NCBI GenBank assembly: GCA_905250115.1
Contig: CAJNOI010000241.1
Location: 50,601-114,600 of the forward strand
From: Adineta steineri
Lineage: Eukaryota; Rotifera; Eurotatoria; Adinetida; Adinetidae
Length of the DNA: 64,000 nt
Direction of reading: 5' to 3'
Below, in pieces: positions 31,601 to 42,610 of the stretch. A program made the position numbers and the translations under genes. The notes beneath the pieces are model-generated. The model did no database searches, was not told the DNA's origin, and saw only the letters and a program-made list of their open reading frames with translations. Numbering within the stretch: position 1 is the first letter of the stretch; the number at the start of each line of letters is the position of its first letter.

Positions 31601-34107
31601 ATCTTAATTTATTTAAGTATTAATTAGATTTTTCATTGTGATGTAGACAATCACAGAATTGAATATATCGAATAATGGAATAAGCGATGTTGGAGTACAA
31701 TATTTAGCCGACATGCTACGAAACAATACTGTAAAATGTTTTTATTGACTCATTTGATTATTTTTATTGATATTGTTCGCTTTGAACAGACAATGATTGC
31801 ACTTGACCTTTCGAGCAATGCAATTACAGATATTGGGGCACAACAACTATTCAATTCATTGGAAACCAACAAAGTTGGTTTATAACATAATATTCTTCAT
31901 TTAACTAATTTTATTTTCCCTTCAGACAATAACAAAAGTAACACTAACAGGGAATACGAGTAAATATTGTGAAGCTATTGGGATAGCAATTGGGATACGA
32001 AATGATAAGGTCTTTTAAGATTGATTGACTTTTTACTCAACAACTAACGTTTTTCTGACAGACACTCACTAGTATAGATCTTCGAATGAAACAATATGGG
32101 GACAATGAAATAAAATTATTAGCAAATGAATTATACAACAACAAAGTAAGAGATTTTATTAAGTAATCTAATTATTGATTATATGTTTTATTACGATATA
32201 GACAATTACTGAGTTGACTCTTCGGAAAAATAATATAAGTGACATTGGAATAAAATATTTAGCTGATGCATTAAAAAACAACAAAGTGATAGCTCACTCA
32301 CATTTGGTATCATAATAATTCTTACTTTTCCTCCATAGGTACTCACTACTCTAAACCTTTCCCAGAATCAAATCGGAAACAACGGAGCACAATATCTTAA
32401 TGATGCATTCAAACAGAACAAAGTAAACCTTCAACACTTCTCATTTGCCTTAATTATCGTTATTTTTCGGCATAGACACTTATCAGATTGAACCTCGGAG
32501 GAAATCCTAGCAGCTATTGTACAACTGTGAGTGCAGCAATTCAAATACGAAATGACAAAGTAATTCGTTTCTTCTACATTTCTTCCCATAAGTTTTTTGC
32601 CTTTTTCTGAAGACAATTACTAAAATGGATCTTCATGGAAAGAGTATCAATGACATTGTGATGAAATTTTTGACTGACACACTAATTAACAATGAAGTAA
32701 CATCATTTCTCTATTTGTTTCATTGATGATTATAGTTTCACTGTGATATAGACAATCATTGAGCTGAATCTTTCTCAGAATAAAATTGGAGATATTGGAA
32801 TACAATATTTAGCTGATGCATTAAAAGACAACAAAGTGATAGCTCACTCACATTTGATATCATAACAATTTTTACTTTGCCTCTATAGATACTCACTACT
32901 CTAAACCTTTCCCACAATCAAATTGGAAACAATGGAGCACAATATCTTCATAATGCCTTCAAAGAAAACAAAGTAAACCTTCAATACTTTTCATTTATCT
33001 TAAATATCTTCATTCTTTGGCGTAGACACTTGTCAAATTGAGCTTTGAAGGAAATCCTAGTAGGTATTGCACAACTGTGAGTGCAGCAATTCAAATACGA
33101 AATGATAAAGTAATTCGTATTTCCAAATTCCTTCTTACAATTTTTTACCTTTTCTGAAGACAATCACTAAAATGGATCTTTGCTCGAAGAGTATTGATGA
33201 TATTGACATGCAATTTTTGACTGATGCACTAATTAACAATGAAGTAATATTATTTCTCTGTTTGTTCCACTGATGATTATAATTTCATTGTTATATAGAC
33301 AATCACCGAGTTGAACCTTTCCTACAATAATATCGGAGATGTTGGAGCACAGCATTTGACTGATATATTACGGCACAACAAAGTAATTCTGATTTTCTCG
33401 TCATCTATACCATGTCTTTAACCGCACTTTCTCTATAGACACTCAGCACGCTAGATCTAGGATATAATATAATCAAAGATGTTGGAGTACAACATTTGGT
33501 TGATGGATTTCGACACAACAAAGTAATTCTCATTTTCTCTTCATGGATACTACGTCTTTAGTCACACTTTACCCTTTAGACACTCACTACGCTACATCTA
33601 GGATATAATATAATCAGAGGTGTCGGAGTGCAACATCTGGCTGATGGATTACGCCACAATACAGTAATTCTCATTTTCTCTTCATCGATATTATATATAT
33701 TCAGCCACACTTTTCCTTATAGACAATTAGCACGCTAGACCTAGAACGTAACATAATCGGAGATGCTGAAATGCAACATTTGGCTGATGGATTAAGACAT
33801 AACACAGTAATTACCATACTCTCTTTATCTGTAACATATTTTTATCTACGCTTTTTCATCTAGACACTCACCACACTAAATCTCCAATGGAATCAAATCG
33901 GAGATGTTGGAGCACAACATTTGACTGATTTATTACGACACAACACAGTAACTCTCATTTTTGTGTTCATCGATACCATGTTTTTACCTGTACCTTTTCG
34001 TCTAGACACTCATCGCACTAGGTCTCAGAGGTAATAAAACCGGAGACGACACCGAACGTGAAATCAATGAATATGTTGCACGCAATGAAAGAGATAGAAA
34101 ACCATAG
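28677..34107 (+). CDS. F-box protein with a 25-exon leucine-rich-repeat array
   Basis: Exon 1 (28677-29305) reads YLPVELLHRIFDHLDAETI, an F-box, then an RNI-like region. Exon 30056-30533 (acceptor TTTAACAG) reads VYPHLVSLTIGKCRLL.. and DGSYWEEFIQEKL, typical of the bdelloid F-box family. It is followed by 25 LRR exons starting at 30677, 30816, 30955, 31092, 31228, 31367, 31507, 31647, 31790, 31926, 32062, 32202, 32339, 32476, 32613, 32752, 32889, 33026, 33160, 33299, 33439, 33580, 33723, 33863 and 34005. The first 24 are exactly 84 nt (28 residues, ribonuclease-inhibitor type, TLTTLDLSHNEIGDIGAQHL-like); the last ends at TAG 34107. All junctions are phase 0 with introns of about 50-60 nt. The product is probably a substrate receptor of an SCF ubiquitin ligase. 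The link between exon 1 and exon 2 spans 750 nt that may hide a decayed exon. Confidence 0.75.
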
Positions 34108-34274
34108 AAGTTAATATCGAATATATTTCTAGAACGAATTTATTTTTTTCTTGTAGTGCAATTTTTGATAAATACCATAAATAAAACTGCTCGTTTTTCA
34201 GCTAAACCTGCATTCTGCTGGTAGTATTTGCTTAGAACTTTTGCTCTGAGGAAAGGAAACGATGCAGAAGAAAA

Positions 34275-34316
34275 TAGGGTGTGGGTGTACAGAGCGAAAA
34301 CACTCGTACCCTCAAC
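34275..34316. repeat. short TGTGGG-type hairpin element (H17)
   Basis: ATAGGGTGTGGGTGTACAGA with loop GAGCGAAAACACTCG and CTCAACATGG. It is a shortened relative of H14 and heads tRNA block copy 3. Confidence 0.75.
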
Positions 34317-34356
34317 ATGGTACAATAAACATTTCTAGCGACAGTAATATACATGT

Positions 34357-35943
34357 CCCAGGCAAAATTAAGTTTTAGGCAAAATTAAACAGGCAAAACT
34401 TGGTTTTCTTTCCGCGCGAAAATTTGAATTTTGTTTTTTTTGGTCGAAAAAAAATATCGAAAAACATTTTTCTATTATAATAAAATAGATTATTTGTATA
34501 GTATCGTCCAACAAAAGAAACATATTAAGACCAACTAATAAAAAATTAGGCGATTCATTGTATCATATATTTTTTCGATTTTTTCTGTGCTCGTCATTTA
34601 GAATTAAAACAAAAAATATCGGGCAAGATTCTTTTGTTAGAATAAAACAAACAATTTATATAGTAGTTTCCAAAAAAAACATATTAAAAACGTTGAATAA
34701 GAAATTGAGCGAGCTCATTGTATCATATATTTGATTTTTTCCGAAAATTTTTGTGTTTTTGTGTGCTCGTCATTTATTATATACTAATTTATTCAACGTT
34801 TAGTATTATAAAAATATAAAATAATTAGTCGTCTCATCTCATAATATATTATTACATAGTTTTCCTAAAATTATTATTCCCATAAATGTCCTATATTAAA
34901 AATTTTTGCTGAGCTCTACTAAATTAAATGTTTATGTCGCTTGTGTAAATGAACTGTATTCTATTTATCAAGGTTCGTTACTATGAAACATATAATGATT
35001 AAACATAAGCTATGACGACATTTTTAATTAGATAAATCGATGTATTTTGTTTTTATAATTCAAATATTACTATTCGATGGAAGTATTTAATGAGAAAATA
35101 ATACACAATCGCACGTCTCCGTTGCGTTATGTTTATTTAACTACTGACTTTCATTTTTTCTTGAATGTGATCGTAAGCTTTAAAATCTGTTTATCATATT
35201 TCTTTCTTTGATTTTATCATCACACGTAATAAACATTATCTAACTGAAAATATTCATGTCTTTTCCTATATAACCGATTCGACAAAATACTTATGAAATC
35301 ACAATCATAGAAGAAAAAAATCTTCGTAAACTGTCTTATATTTACAGTATTATTTTTCATCAATTACGATCAATGTTCTAATCTTATTGTCATAAAAAAA
35401 ATATAATATAATAAATACTCAACAATTCATTTCTAGCTAATAATCAATGTCCCCATGTCCCCATTAACAAAAAAATAGTTAATATATTTAAAAATGAAAA
35501 ACTAACAAAATCAATTCTAGGTAATCGGAAATACTCTATTATCATAAAAATTCTTCTTAAAATCTACATGCAATTTATTATTAGTGGAAATATGATAATT
35601 TTATAAAATTAAAACTAACCTTCTTCTAGTTCTATTTATAAATAGCTTATAGCTATAAAATACAATAAAAACTTCCAAAAAAAAATTATTCTATTAAGTT
35701 TAAACCTATTTCAAACTCAACTAAATTTCAAAGTCATTTGCAACAAATATAACCTGCAAACTCTACATCTTTCTAAAATTATATTCTTTTTTTTTGAATA
35801 CAACTTAAGAACTTTACAACTTTGAAAAATTTAAAATAATAATAACAACTGAATTATTTTTTGAAAATTTTTAAAATCATATGATCATAGAATCATTTTA
35901 AAATCAAGTTTAATTTTGCCTAAACCTTAATTCTGCCTGACAC
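34357..35943. mobile_element. 1.59-kb non-autonomous TIR transposon with 8-bp target duplication
   Basis: Terminal inverted repeats of about 32 bp: CAGGCAAAATTAAG then TTAGGCAAAATTAAAC on the left, and the same two blocks inverted on the right (GTTTAATTTTGCCTAA, then CTTAATTCTGCCTG). The flank ATACATGT occurs at 34349-34356 and again at 35944-35951. Uninterrupted tRNA blocks have it once, so the insertion is shown directly. An 8-bp duplication fits hAT-class elements. The interior is AT-rich with no transposase frame. Confidence 0.85.
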
Positions 35944-36110
35944 ATACATGTATTATGTTCGTTAAATTACGAAATTTTGAGTACAGTGTAGAAGTAAAGA
36001 AAGAAAAAACTATGAGTCATACAGGTATTTGGTGTGTTCTTGGTTATAAATGACGAAAGCTTTCGCAATAGCCCACTTATTTTCAACATAATATCAAATA
36101 GAATTATGAG

Positions 36111-36119
36111 AAAAAAAAA
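36111..36119 (-). terminator. Pol III terminator (T9)
   Basis: T9 eight nt past the 3' end of tRNA-Asn copy 3. Confidence 0.7.
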
Positions 36120-36126
36120 GGAATGA

Positions 36127-36200
36127 AGCTCCCGAGTGGATTCGAACCACCTGTCTTCCGGTTAACAGCCGGATGCATTTACCGCTTATGCTACAGGAGC
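36127..36200 (-). tRNA. tRNA-Asn (GTT), copy 3
   Basis: Same 74-nt cloverleaf as copy 2, anticodon GTT. The inserted element lies downstream of the tRNA 3' end, so the tRNA gene and its terminator are intact. Confidence 0.9.
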
Positions 36201-36256
36201 ACGTTAAATATTGTATAAAAACAAGTTTTTCTTCTTACCATAAGTATAGTATGCCT

Positions 36257-36360
36257 TAGGGTGTGGGTGTGTGTGGGTGTGGATGTCTATCTTCTCTTCA
36301 TCCACACCCATATACCTATATCCGCGCCCATGCCAAAACCCACCCACACCCTCAAGATGG
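36257..36360. repeat. TGTGGG-type hairpin element (H18)
   Basis: TAGGGTGTGGGTGTGTGTGG and CCCACCCACACCCTCAAGATGG-type end, with an extra internal C-rich run (CATCCACACCCATATACC), giving a two-step stem. Confidence 0.8.
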
Positions 36361-36544
36361 TACTCTCGCTACTATAATATAATAATTAAAAACATGTGTA
36401 AATCGTAGAGGCACAGTCAAATAGCTTTTTTTATTTGAAAAAAAAATGAATAACATACACAAAATATCCACATTAACAGATAGGATAAAATAATTCTCAA
36501 AAAGAACTCGACAACAAATGTTAATGATGGCAAGAATATAGACA

Positions 36545-36898
36545 TTAACTTTTGCACTGTGGAACTGAGGCCCAACAGTGATCGCCGAGTACATAGCCAT
36601 ACTTTCCCTTAGATGTTTCAATATGATACCATATTTTTGTTTTATGTGGAAGTTTTTCGATATCATAGCAGTCGCATGGATATTCTTCATAAGCGCGGAC
36701 ATACATAAATGGTGAACAATCCATTGATGCACACGTGTGAGCAGCAGTCCTTTGACGACACATAGCTTCATCACTCTAGTCATATGAAAAGTAAATTATT
36801 TCGGATGTTAAGATATTCGATTAAGACAAAAACTTTACCTCGCATAGTGTCGAACCAAGAATTAAAAACACCAAAGGCACAATAATAAATCGATTCAT
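36545..36898 (-). CDS. small secreted Cys-rich protein
   Basis: Two exons. Exon 1 (36898-36839) encodes MNRFIIVPLVFLILGSTLCE, a clean signal peptide. A GTAAAG..GACTAG intron joins in phase 0 to exon 2 (36775-36545): SDEAMCRQRTAAHTCASMDC, then YVRAYEEYPCDCYDIEKL and a C-terminal segment KGKYGYVLGDHCWASVPQC. The mature part is about 76 residues with eight Cys. The ending resembles a bacterial-type SH3 fold (WYHI..KGKYGYVLG), though that is weak. Secreted disulphide-rich protein of unknown role. Confidence 0.7.
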
Positions 36899-37383
36899 TT
36901 ATAATTTGACTTGTCTGTATCGTGATAATATATTTTTATTCGTTTCAAAATAAGTGATTTTATAAACTAAGAGCATCCTTTTATACAACAATGAAAACGT
37001 GATCTTGGTAATGTAATCCTGAGATTTAAAGAAATACTTATTTTTGATATATATGAAGTAGTTAAATGAATGAAATTGATATTATTGTTAAAAAGAAAAG
37101 CAATTATTGATATAGTTTCTTAATCTTTTTTGAGACTGTTTTTTTCCCACTATTCTCTTCAAGAGAATGATTATTTCGTTTTGTTGTTTTTTTAGTTCGA
37201 GACGAGTTTTTTGTATTTTTGTTTTGTAATAATTGATGCTGATGGTTTAGAATCCGTTTTATTTAAAATATAGAAAAAAAAGTATTCATATTGATCGAAA
37301 GAATCAGTAAGTAGGCAAAAATATATTAGCATTCACACCTTTCTCACTTATTATTGATAAAATTTGAATCCATGAAAGATGCT
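36899..37383. other. intergenic, 5' flank of the secreted Cys-rich gene
   Basis: AT-rich with T-runs; nothing recognised. Confidence 0.4.
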
Positions 37384-37563
37384 CCCGAGACATTTGCTCC
37401 CGCGACAATTGCTCCCCGGACATTTGCTCTCGCGACATTTGCTCTCCACGGACATTTGCTCCCCAACGACATTTGCTCTCCAGACATTTGCTCCCCACGG
37501 ACATTTGCTCCCCAACGACATTTGCTCCCCGGCGGCACTTGCTCTCCTGAAATATTTGCTTTC
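37384..37563. repeat. GC-richer minisatellite of about 11 units
   Basis: Imperfect units of 15-18 nt such as GACATTTGCTCCCCAAC and GACATTTGCTCTCGC, clearly less AT-rich than the surroundings. Frames are open on both strands. The minus strand reads GANVRGEQMSGEQMS-like, loosely resembling pentapeptide repeats, but no start or splice context supports a gene. Confidence 0.8.
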
Positions 37564-37602
37564 CAATATTAACTGTCGATCGACAAGATGATCATTATTA
37601 AT

Positions 37603-37672
37603 AGAGTGTGGGTGTGAGCGTCGAAGATGATATAGTTGGAGAAAAGATTATAACACCCACACCCACACCCTC
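37603..37672. repeat. TGTGGG-type hairpin element (H19)
   Basis: AGAGTGTGGGTGTGAGCG pairs with AACACCCACACCCACACCCT; loop about 35 nt. Confidence 0.8.
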
Positions 37673-37754
37673 CTTTTTTTGATTCGAAATATTTAAATAA
37701 AAATTTAGAAATAATTTTTTGTGAGCAAAAATTTTTAAAAAGGAGTCTTCCCAA

Positions 37755-37811
37755 AGGGTGTGGATATCTGATTTATTCAATACTGGCATTCACATCCACC
37801 CGTCAAGATGG
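37755..37811. repeat. diverged hairpin element (H20)
   Basis: AAAGGGTGTGGATATCTG and CATTCACATCCACCCGTCAA, ending in GATGG like H11 and H18. Confidence 0.65.
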
Positions 37812-38040
37812 TTTTTACTTATAATATTCCTTTTCCCAATCAAAATGAAAACATGTTGTTTGTCTACTTTCTGGATTCTAGAATATATATTTTTGTATAA
37901 ATAATCAAATATGAAAACGACTAAATATATGGAGCAAAATATTGTTAATATTACAGAAAAATTTATTCGGCACCATATAATCATTTTCTATAAGGACAAT
38001 TCTATTCGGCCTTATAAAATATCTTCATTGAATCGTAAAA

Positions 38041-38115
38041 TCAAGGGTGTGGGTGTGGGTATGAATATTATATCTATAATACACTCACACTCACACCCAC
38101 ACCCCACCCATCACC
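38041..38115. repeat. TGTGGG-type hairpin element (H21)
   Basis: TCAAGGGTGTGGGTGTGGGT and a long C arm (ACACTCACACTCACACCCAC then ACCCCACCCATC). Confidence 0.8.
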
Positions 38116-38489
38116 ATTATAACTCTTTCTAAGAAATAAAGAAGTTTATGAATGAAAAATGTGGGTATTCGCTAAAGTTGACACGCACACATTATTCAAC
38201 AAAGAATTTGAAAAACAAATTGAATCACATAGAAATTCGCATTGTTACTAATAAAATAATCCTGTTGGATTATGTTACAAGAAAAAACTCCTTAAAAAAA
38301 GAAACGAAAAAGAAAAATAATATATTTCATCATCACATGACAACACATACATCGTAAGAGCCACTTTTTTACTCATATCAATTGGGAAAAATCCAATTAC
38401 TCAATCGAAAATAATTGTATAAAAATGACGACAATCATTTATTACTTCATCATTCAATATAATTTCATGTAATATACATAGCTTTTGAT

Positions 38490-40367
38490 ATGACTCATAG
38501 AAATTTCTTTTTTTTAGTATTGAAAATGAAACGAAATGGTTGTACTAATTTTGAAGAACTTTCTAATGAAATAATCTATGAAGTATTTGATTTTCTTGAT
38601 ACGTATCATGCTTATGAAATATTTAGCAATTTAAATATAAGATTTCGAAATCTTTTTACTTTATCAAATTTTCCAATTGAAATCAATCTTTCTAATATAT
38701 CGAAATCATCATTTCAACAACATTATGAACAATTTTTTAAATACAATAATCATCGAATTCATTCACTTTATATTTCAAATCCATTTATTATCAATTTAAT
38801 ATTTTCATCTATTAAAAATGATATTTTATTTACTCAACTTAAAATACTTTATTTGAAAAATATTGATTCAGATGATTGTAACGATGCTCTCGATTATTTG
38901 GTTTCATTACCACAACTTTCAACGTTAATTATTGCCTCATTTAAAAATGATTGTGATAGAATTATAATGTATAATAAACTATTTCGTTTACCAGCATTAA
39001 AATATTGTAAATTATCACTTGGTGATGGTAGTGCTATGACAGATGGACTATTACATATTGCTTATAATAATTTTAGTCCTATTGAACATCTTATTATTGA
39101 TTATAATATACATTTTAATGAACTATTTCATATTTTATCATATGTTCCTCATCTTCGTCGTTTATCAATCAAATGTCTGACTTTGTCTAATGGTCAAGTG
39201 CCACATACATTCTCAATTACTTTAAATAATCTTACACATGTTTCTATTAAATTAAACCATATTAACTTCGATCAATTTCAACCTTTTATGACAAATCTTT
39301 TTAGAAATCTTCAAGTTTTATCTATTTCAACAAGTATGGATAATGAATATATGAATGCTCAAAGATGGGAAAATTTGATTATAACTCATATGCCTCATTT
39401 ACGAATTTTTGATATTCAGCATAAAACATCTTTATTTGGTGCTGTCATTAATAGTAAAACATGTCAAGATTTAATGAATCGATTTGCTACATTATTTTGG
39501 ACTAAACGAAAATGGTTTTTTACACATCAACATTATTATTTAAAACGTTCAAATCATGGATTTTTCTATTCTATACAACCATATAGGTATGAGACACGAT
39601 CTTGAGGATGTGGGTGCCTCTCTTTCATTCACACACACCCTAGCTAGCAGCTTTGTTTTTTTTTATTTTGAAGGAGAAAAAACTACATGTTGAACTGCAT
39701 TAAAAATCAGTGCAACTATTTATGCGACAAGAAAAATACATTTTATTCAGTTCGTCATATTCATATTGAAGACAGATTAGCAATCGATAATTATTCAATT
39801 GATTTTCCAAATGCTAATGAAATTACTTTTGGCAAAGATGTTTATATATCTCATGATTTAATTATAAAGATTTCCAATAGCATGATTCCTTTATCACAAA
39901 TAACGATAATAACGATTAATAGTGATTTTATTTGTTTTTCCAATATAATCAAAATATTATATTTAATACCTAATTGTAAAAAATTAATACTTACATCTTT
40001 ATCATTAGAAGGAAGAGATTTTTCGTCGTTACAATGTACGAAAAATTTTCAATATTTATCTCATAAAAATACTATTACAAATATCACTGTTAAATCATGC
40101 AAGTTCAAAGAAGTTGAACTATTAGTAAGTCTTTTTCCTCAATTACAACATCTTACTATAAATATAATTCAAGAAGAATTTCAATCGTTTATTAAATATT
40201 TATTAAGTAATAATGGAAATACTCGTTATTTACATTCATTATTTATACGAAGTACAGGTGATATATGGATTGAAAAAGTAATGAATATAATTACAGAAAT
40301 GAAACAACAGAATGACGTTTCTATAAAACTTGATGGTTATTTTGGTTGCTATTTATGGTGGGAATAA
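38490..40367 (+). CDS. F-box/LRR-like protein, paralogue 1
   Basis: Two exons. Exon 1 ends at 39586 and exon 2 runs 39674-40367. The start may be ATG 38490 or 38526 (MKRNGCTNFEELSNE). The second is more likely because a TTTTTTTTAG acceptor-like run lies between them. FEELSNEIIYEVFDFLDTYH is an F-box, and irregular LRR-like segments follow (LPQLSTLIIASF, VPHLRRLSIKC). Exon 2 reads RRKNYMLNCIKNQ.. VRHIHIEDRL and ends LWWE. The exon join (ATAG|GTATG..TTGAAG|G) falls at the same codon as in the neighbouring paralogue, which validates both models. Total about 590-600 residues. Probable SCF ubiquitin-ligase adaptor; substrate unknown. The 87-nt intron contains a hairpin element. Confidence 0.75.
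39600..39643. repeat. short hairpin element (H22) inside an F-box gene intron
   Basis: CTTGAGGATGTGGGTG, loop CCTCTCTTTCATTC, CACACACACCCTAG. Absent from the same intron of the neighbouring paralogue. Confidence 0.8.
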
Positions 40368-40683
40368 ATAGTGTTACTCACCTTCAAAAATAAAAACCCG
40401 TTGATTTTTTTTCTTTATTTGTCTTCCTCTCGAATGCTTATTTGTTCTTTTTTTTCTGTTTACTCTGTGTTGCAAACTATTGCACAATTATAAACATCAC
40501 ATTCTTTTATTTTTTAAATAAACGACATTTCATCATCAATTTACAATATTGAAAATATCTATATGGAACAAATAGAACGTCAATGAAATAACAATATAAA
40601 TAATTATGGTGATAATGAAACAGAAAAGATAGAAAGTAAAATATACATAAAATTCTTTTTTATAATTTTTCTTTTTTTTTCAG

Positions 40684-42575
40684 TTGAGACGAATTGGTAA
40701 GTCAACAAAAAAAATTCGTGAAAATGAATGTTTTTCTTTTTGTTTTAGTTTATTGAAAGAATTCGTCACGTGTTTTGAAAATCTTTCTAATGAATTAATT
40801 TATGAAATATTTGAATTATTAGATTTTCATCGTGTTTATAAAGCTTTTTATTCACTTAATGCACGATTTTATAATCTTATATTTAATTCAACTATTCCAA
40901 TTGAAGTTAATCTTTCTTCTATATCAAAATCAACATTTCAACGATACAATAAAGATATTATTCTACCAAATAAACATCGAATTCATTCACTTCATTTATC
41001 AAATCCGTGTTTATATGATGATATTTCTTCACCAACTCATATTCTATCCCAGTTTCCTCATCTTAAAACACTCAGTCTTAATAATATAGAATCAAAATAT
41101 CTTAAATATCTCCTTCCTAGATTAGTTTCTTTAGCATACCTCTCTTCACTGTCTATTACATGTAGAGACCTTATTCGAAGTCGGACTCCTATCTATTATC
41201 GGATAATTCGTTTGCGTGCATTGAAATATTGCAGCTTATCGTTGAAAAGATTCGATTGTGATGAATCATCATCGTTGACAATTAATGAATACAGTCCCAT
41301 CGAGTACTTAAACATCAAGCATCGTATTTCCACCAATGAACTCTACAGCTTATTGTCGCATGTTCCTCAACTTCGTCGTTTATATGTTTCTGATATATCC
41401 AATTTGTGGAGAGAATATATAAAAACATCTGTATTGTTATTACCTTATTTGACGCATATTTCACTTGGTCTAACCTCAATAAACTTCAATGCATTTGAAG
41501 AAATGATGATAGATATGTTTCATCTAGTACAAGTTTTACATATTTCCATAGATAACAATTCCGATCAAATGCATATAAATGCTAATAGGTGGGAACAATT
41601 GATATTATCTCATATGCCAAATTTACGTATATTCGATATTCGACATGAAAATTGGTCGACATATATTATTACTATCAATCATAATGCTAATCGAGTGATA
41701 TTGAATACTCGGATTGCTAATTTTTCATCTTCATTTTGGATCAATCGGAAATGGTTTTTTACTCATCAGTTTATTCACGAATGGGAAAGAAATTGTATAA
41801 TCTTCTATTCAATAGATCCGTATAGGTATGAATAAATTAGATCTTGAATTATACTATATGTATATTACTTTTACTTTTCAGAAGAACATATTATACATTA
41901 TGTAAGCAAATTCATCAATCAACTTGTTTAAATTCGAAAAAAACTCACATGCAATCTGTTCAACATCTTCGAATTGACAATGCAAATGAATTAATAGATT
42001 GTAAATATTATTTTCCAAATGCTACTACACTTACTCTTCAAAAAAACTTTTCAAAGACTTCGAATTTAATTATAATCAATCTTAGTCGTGTTATTCCTTT
42101 AAGGCAACTTACTAAATTAGTTATTGAATATATTACTCTTTCATTAACACAATTAATTGAATTATTATGTTGTACACCTCATATTCATACATTAGTATTC
42201 GCATCTATGCCACTTGATGGAGTTAATTATAACTCTATTCAAGAAAGTCAATCTTTTCAAACGGTATCCAGCACAAATACTATCATAAACGTGACTTTTA
42301 AAGCAGAATGTACATTTGGAACACTTCAAATACTTGCTGCTTTATTCTCTCAAGTCCAACATCTTACAATAAGGCTCCATGAGAAAGATTTAAAATCATA
42401 TGTACGATTTCTATTAGAGAAAACAAATCGAAATACTGCTCATTTGTGTTCATTATGTGTTTTATTAGCAAATACAAGTTGGCTTACAAAATTAAAAAAA
42501 TTAATCAAATTTGAGAAGTTACTTAATGATTATATATTAAAAATGATCGATATGGATCTATATTTATGGTGGTAA
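40684..42575 (+). CDS. F-box/LRR-like protein, paralogue 2
   Basis: Exon ending 41825 and exon 41882-42575, joined by a 56-nt intron (GTATGAATAA..TTTTCAG). FENLSNELIYEIFELLDFHR is the F-box; VPQLRRLYVSDIS and MPNLRIFDIRHEN match paralogue 1, as do WINRKWFFTHQ and the C-terminus (LYLWW). No ATG lies in frame before the F-box. The 5' end is probably supplied by an upstream exon, with a TGTTTTAG acceptor at 40748, so the start given is only the left edge of the open frame. Tandem duplicate of 38490-40367, same strand, with diverged sequence (roughly half of residues shared by eye). Confidence 0.7.
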
Positions 42576-42610
42576 CGTTAATACATATATTAATAAAACT
42601 TTAAAATGAA

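Larger units (their letters stand above)
34316..36256. repeat. tRNA-Asn block, copy 3 (interrupted)
   Basis: The left 41 nt (34316-34356) and the right part (35944-36256) match block copies 1 and 2. Between them sits the inverted-repeat element at 34357-35943. The block ends at ATGCCTTA where H18 begins, earlier than in copies 1 and 2. Confidence 0.85.

Noticed and set aside
30677..34107. CRISPR-like array, because of regular spacing near 140 bp
   Set aside because: The repeated part is an 84-nt coding exon with LRR residues and the spacers are GT..AG introns; the host is a eukaryote.
37569..38132. Several short frames ending in Val/Gly or His/Pro repeats
   Set aside because: They run through the arms of H19-H21; VGVGV and HPHPH strings are hairpin translation.
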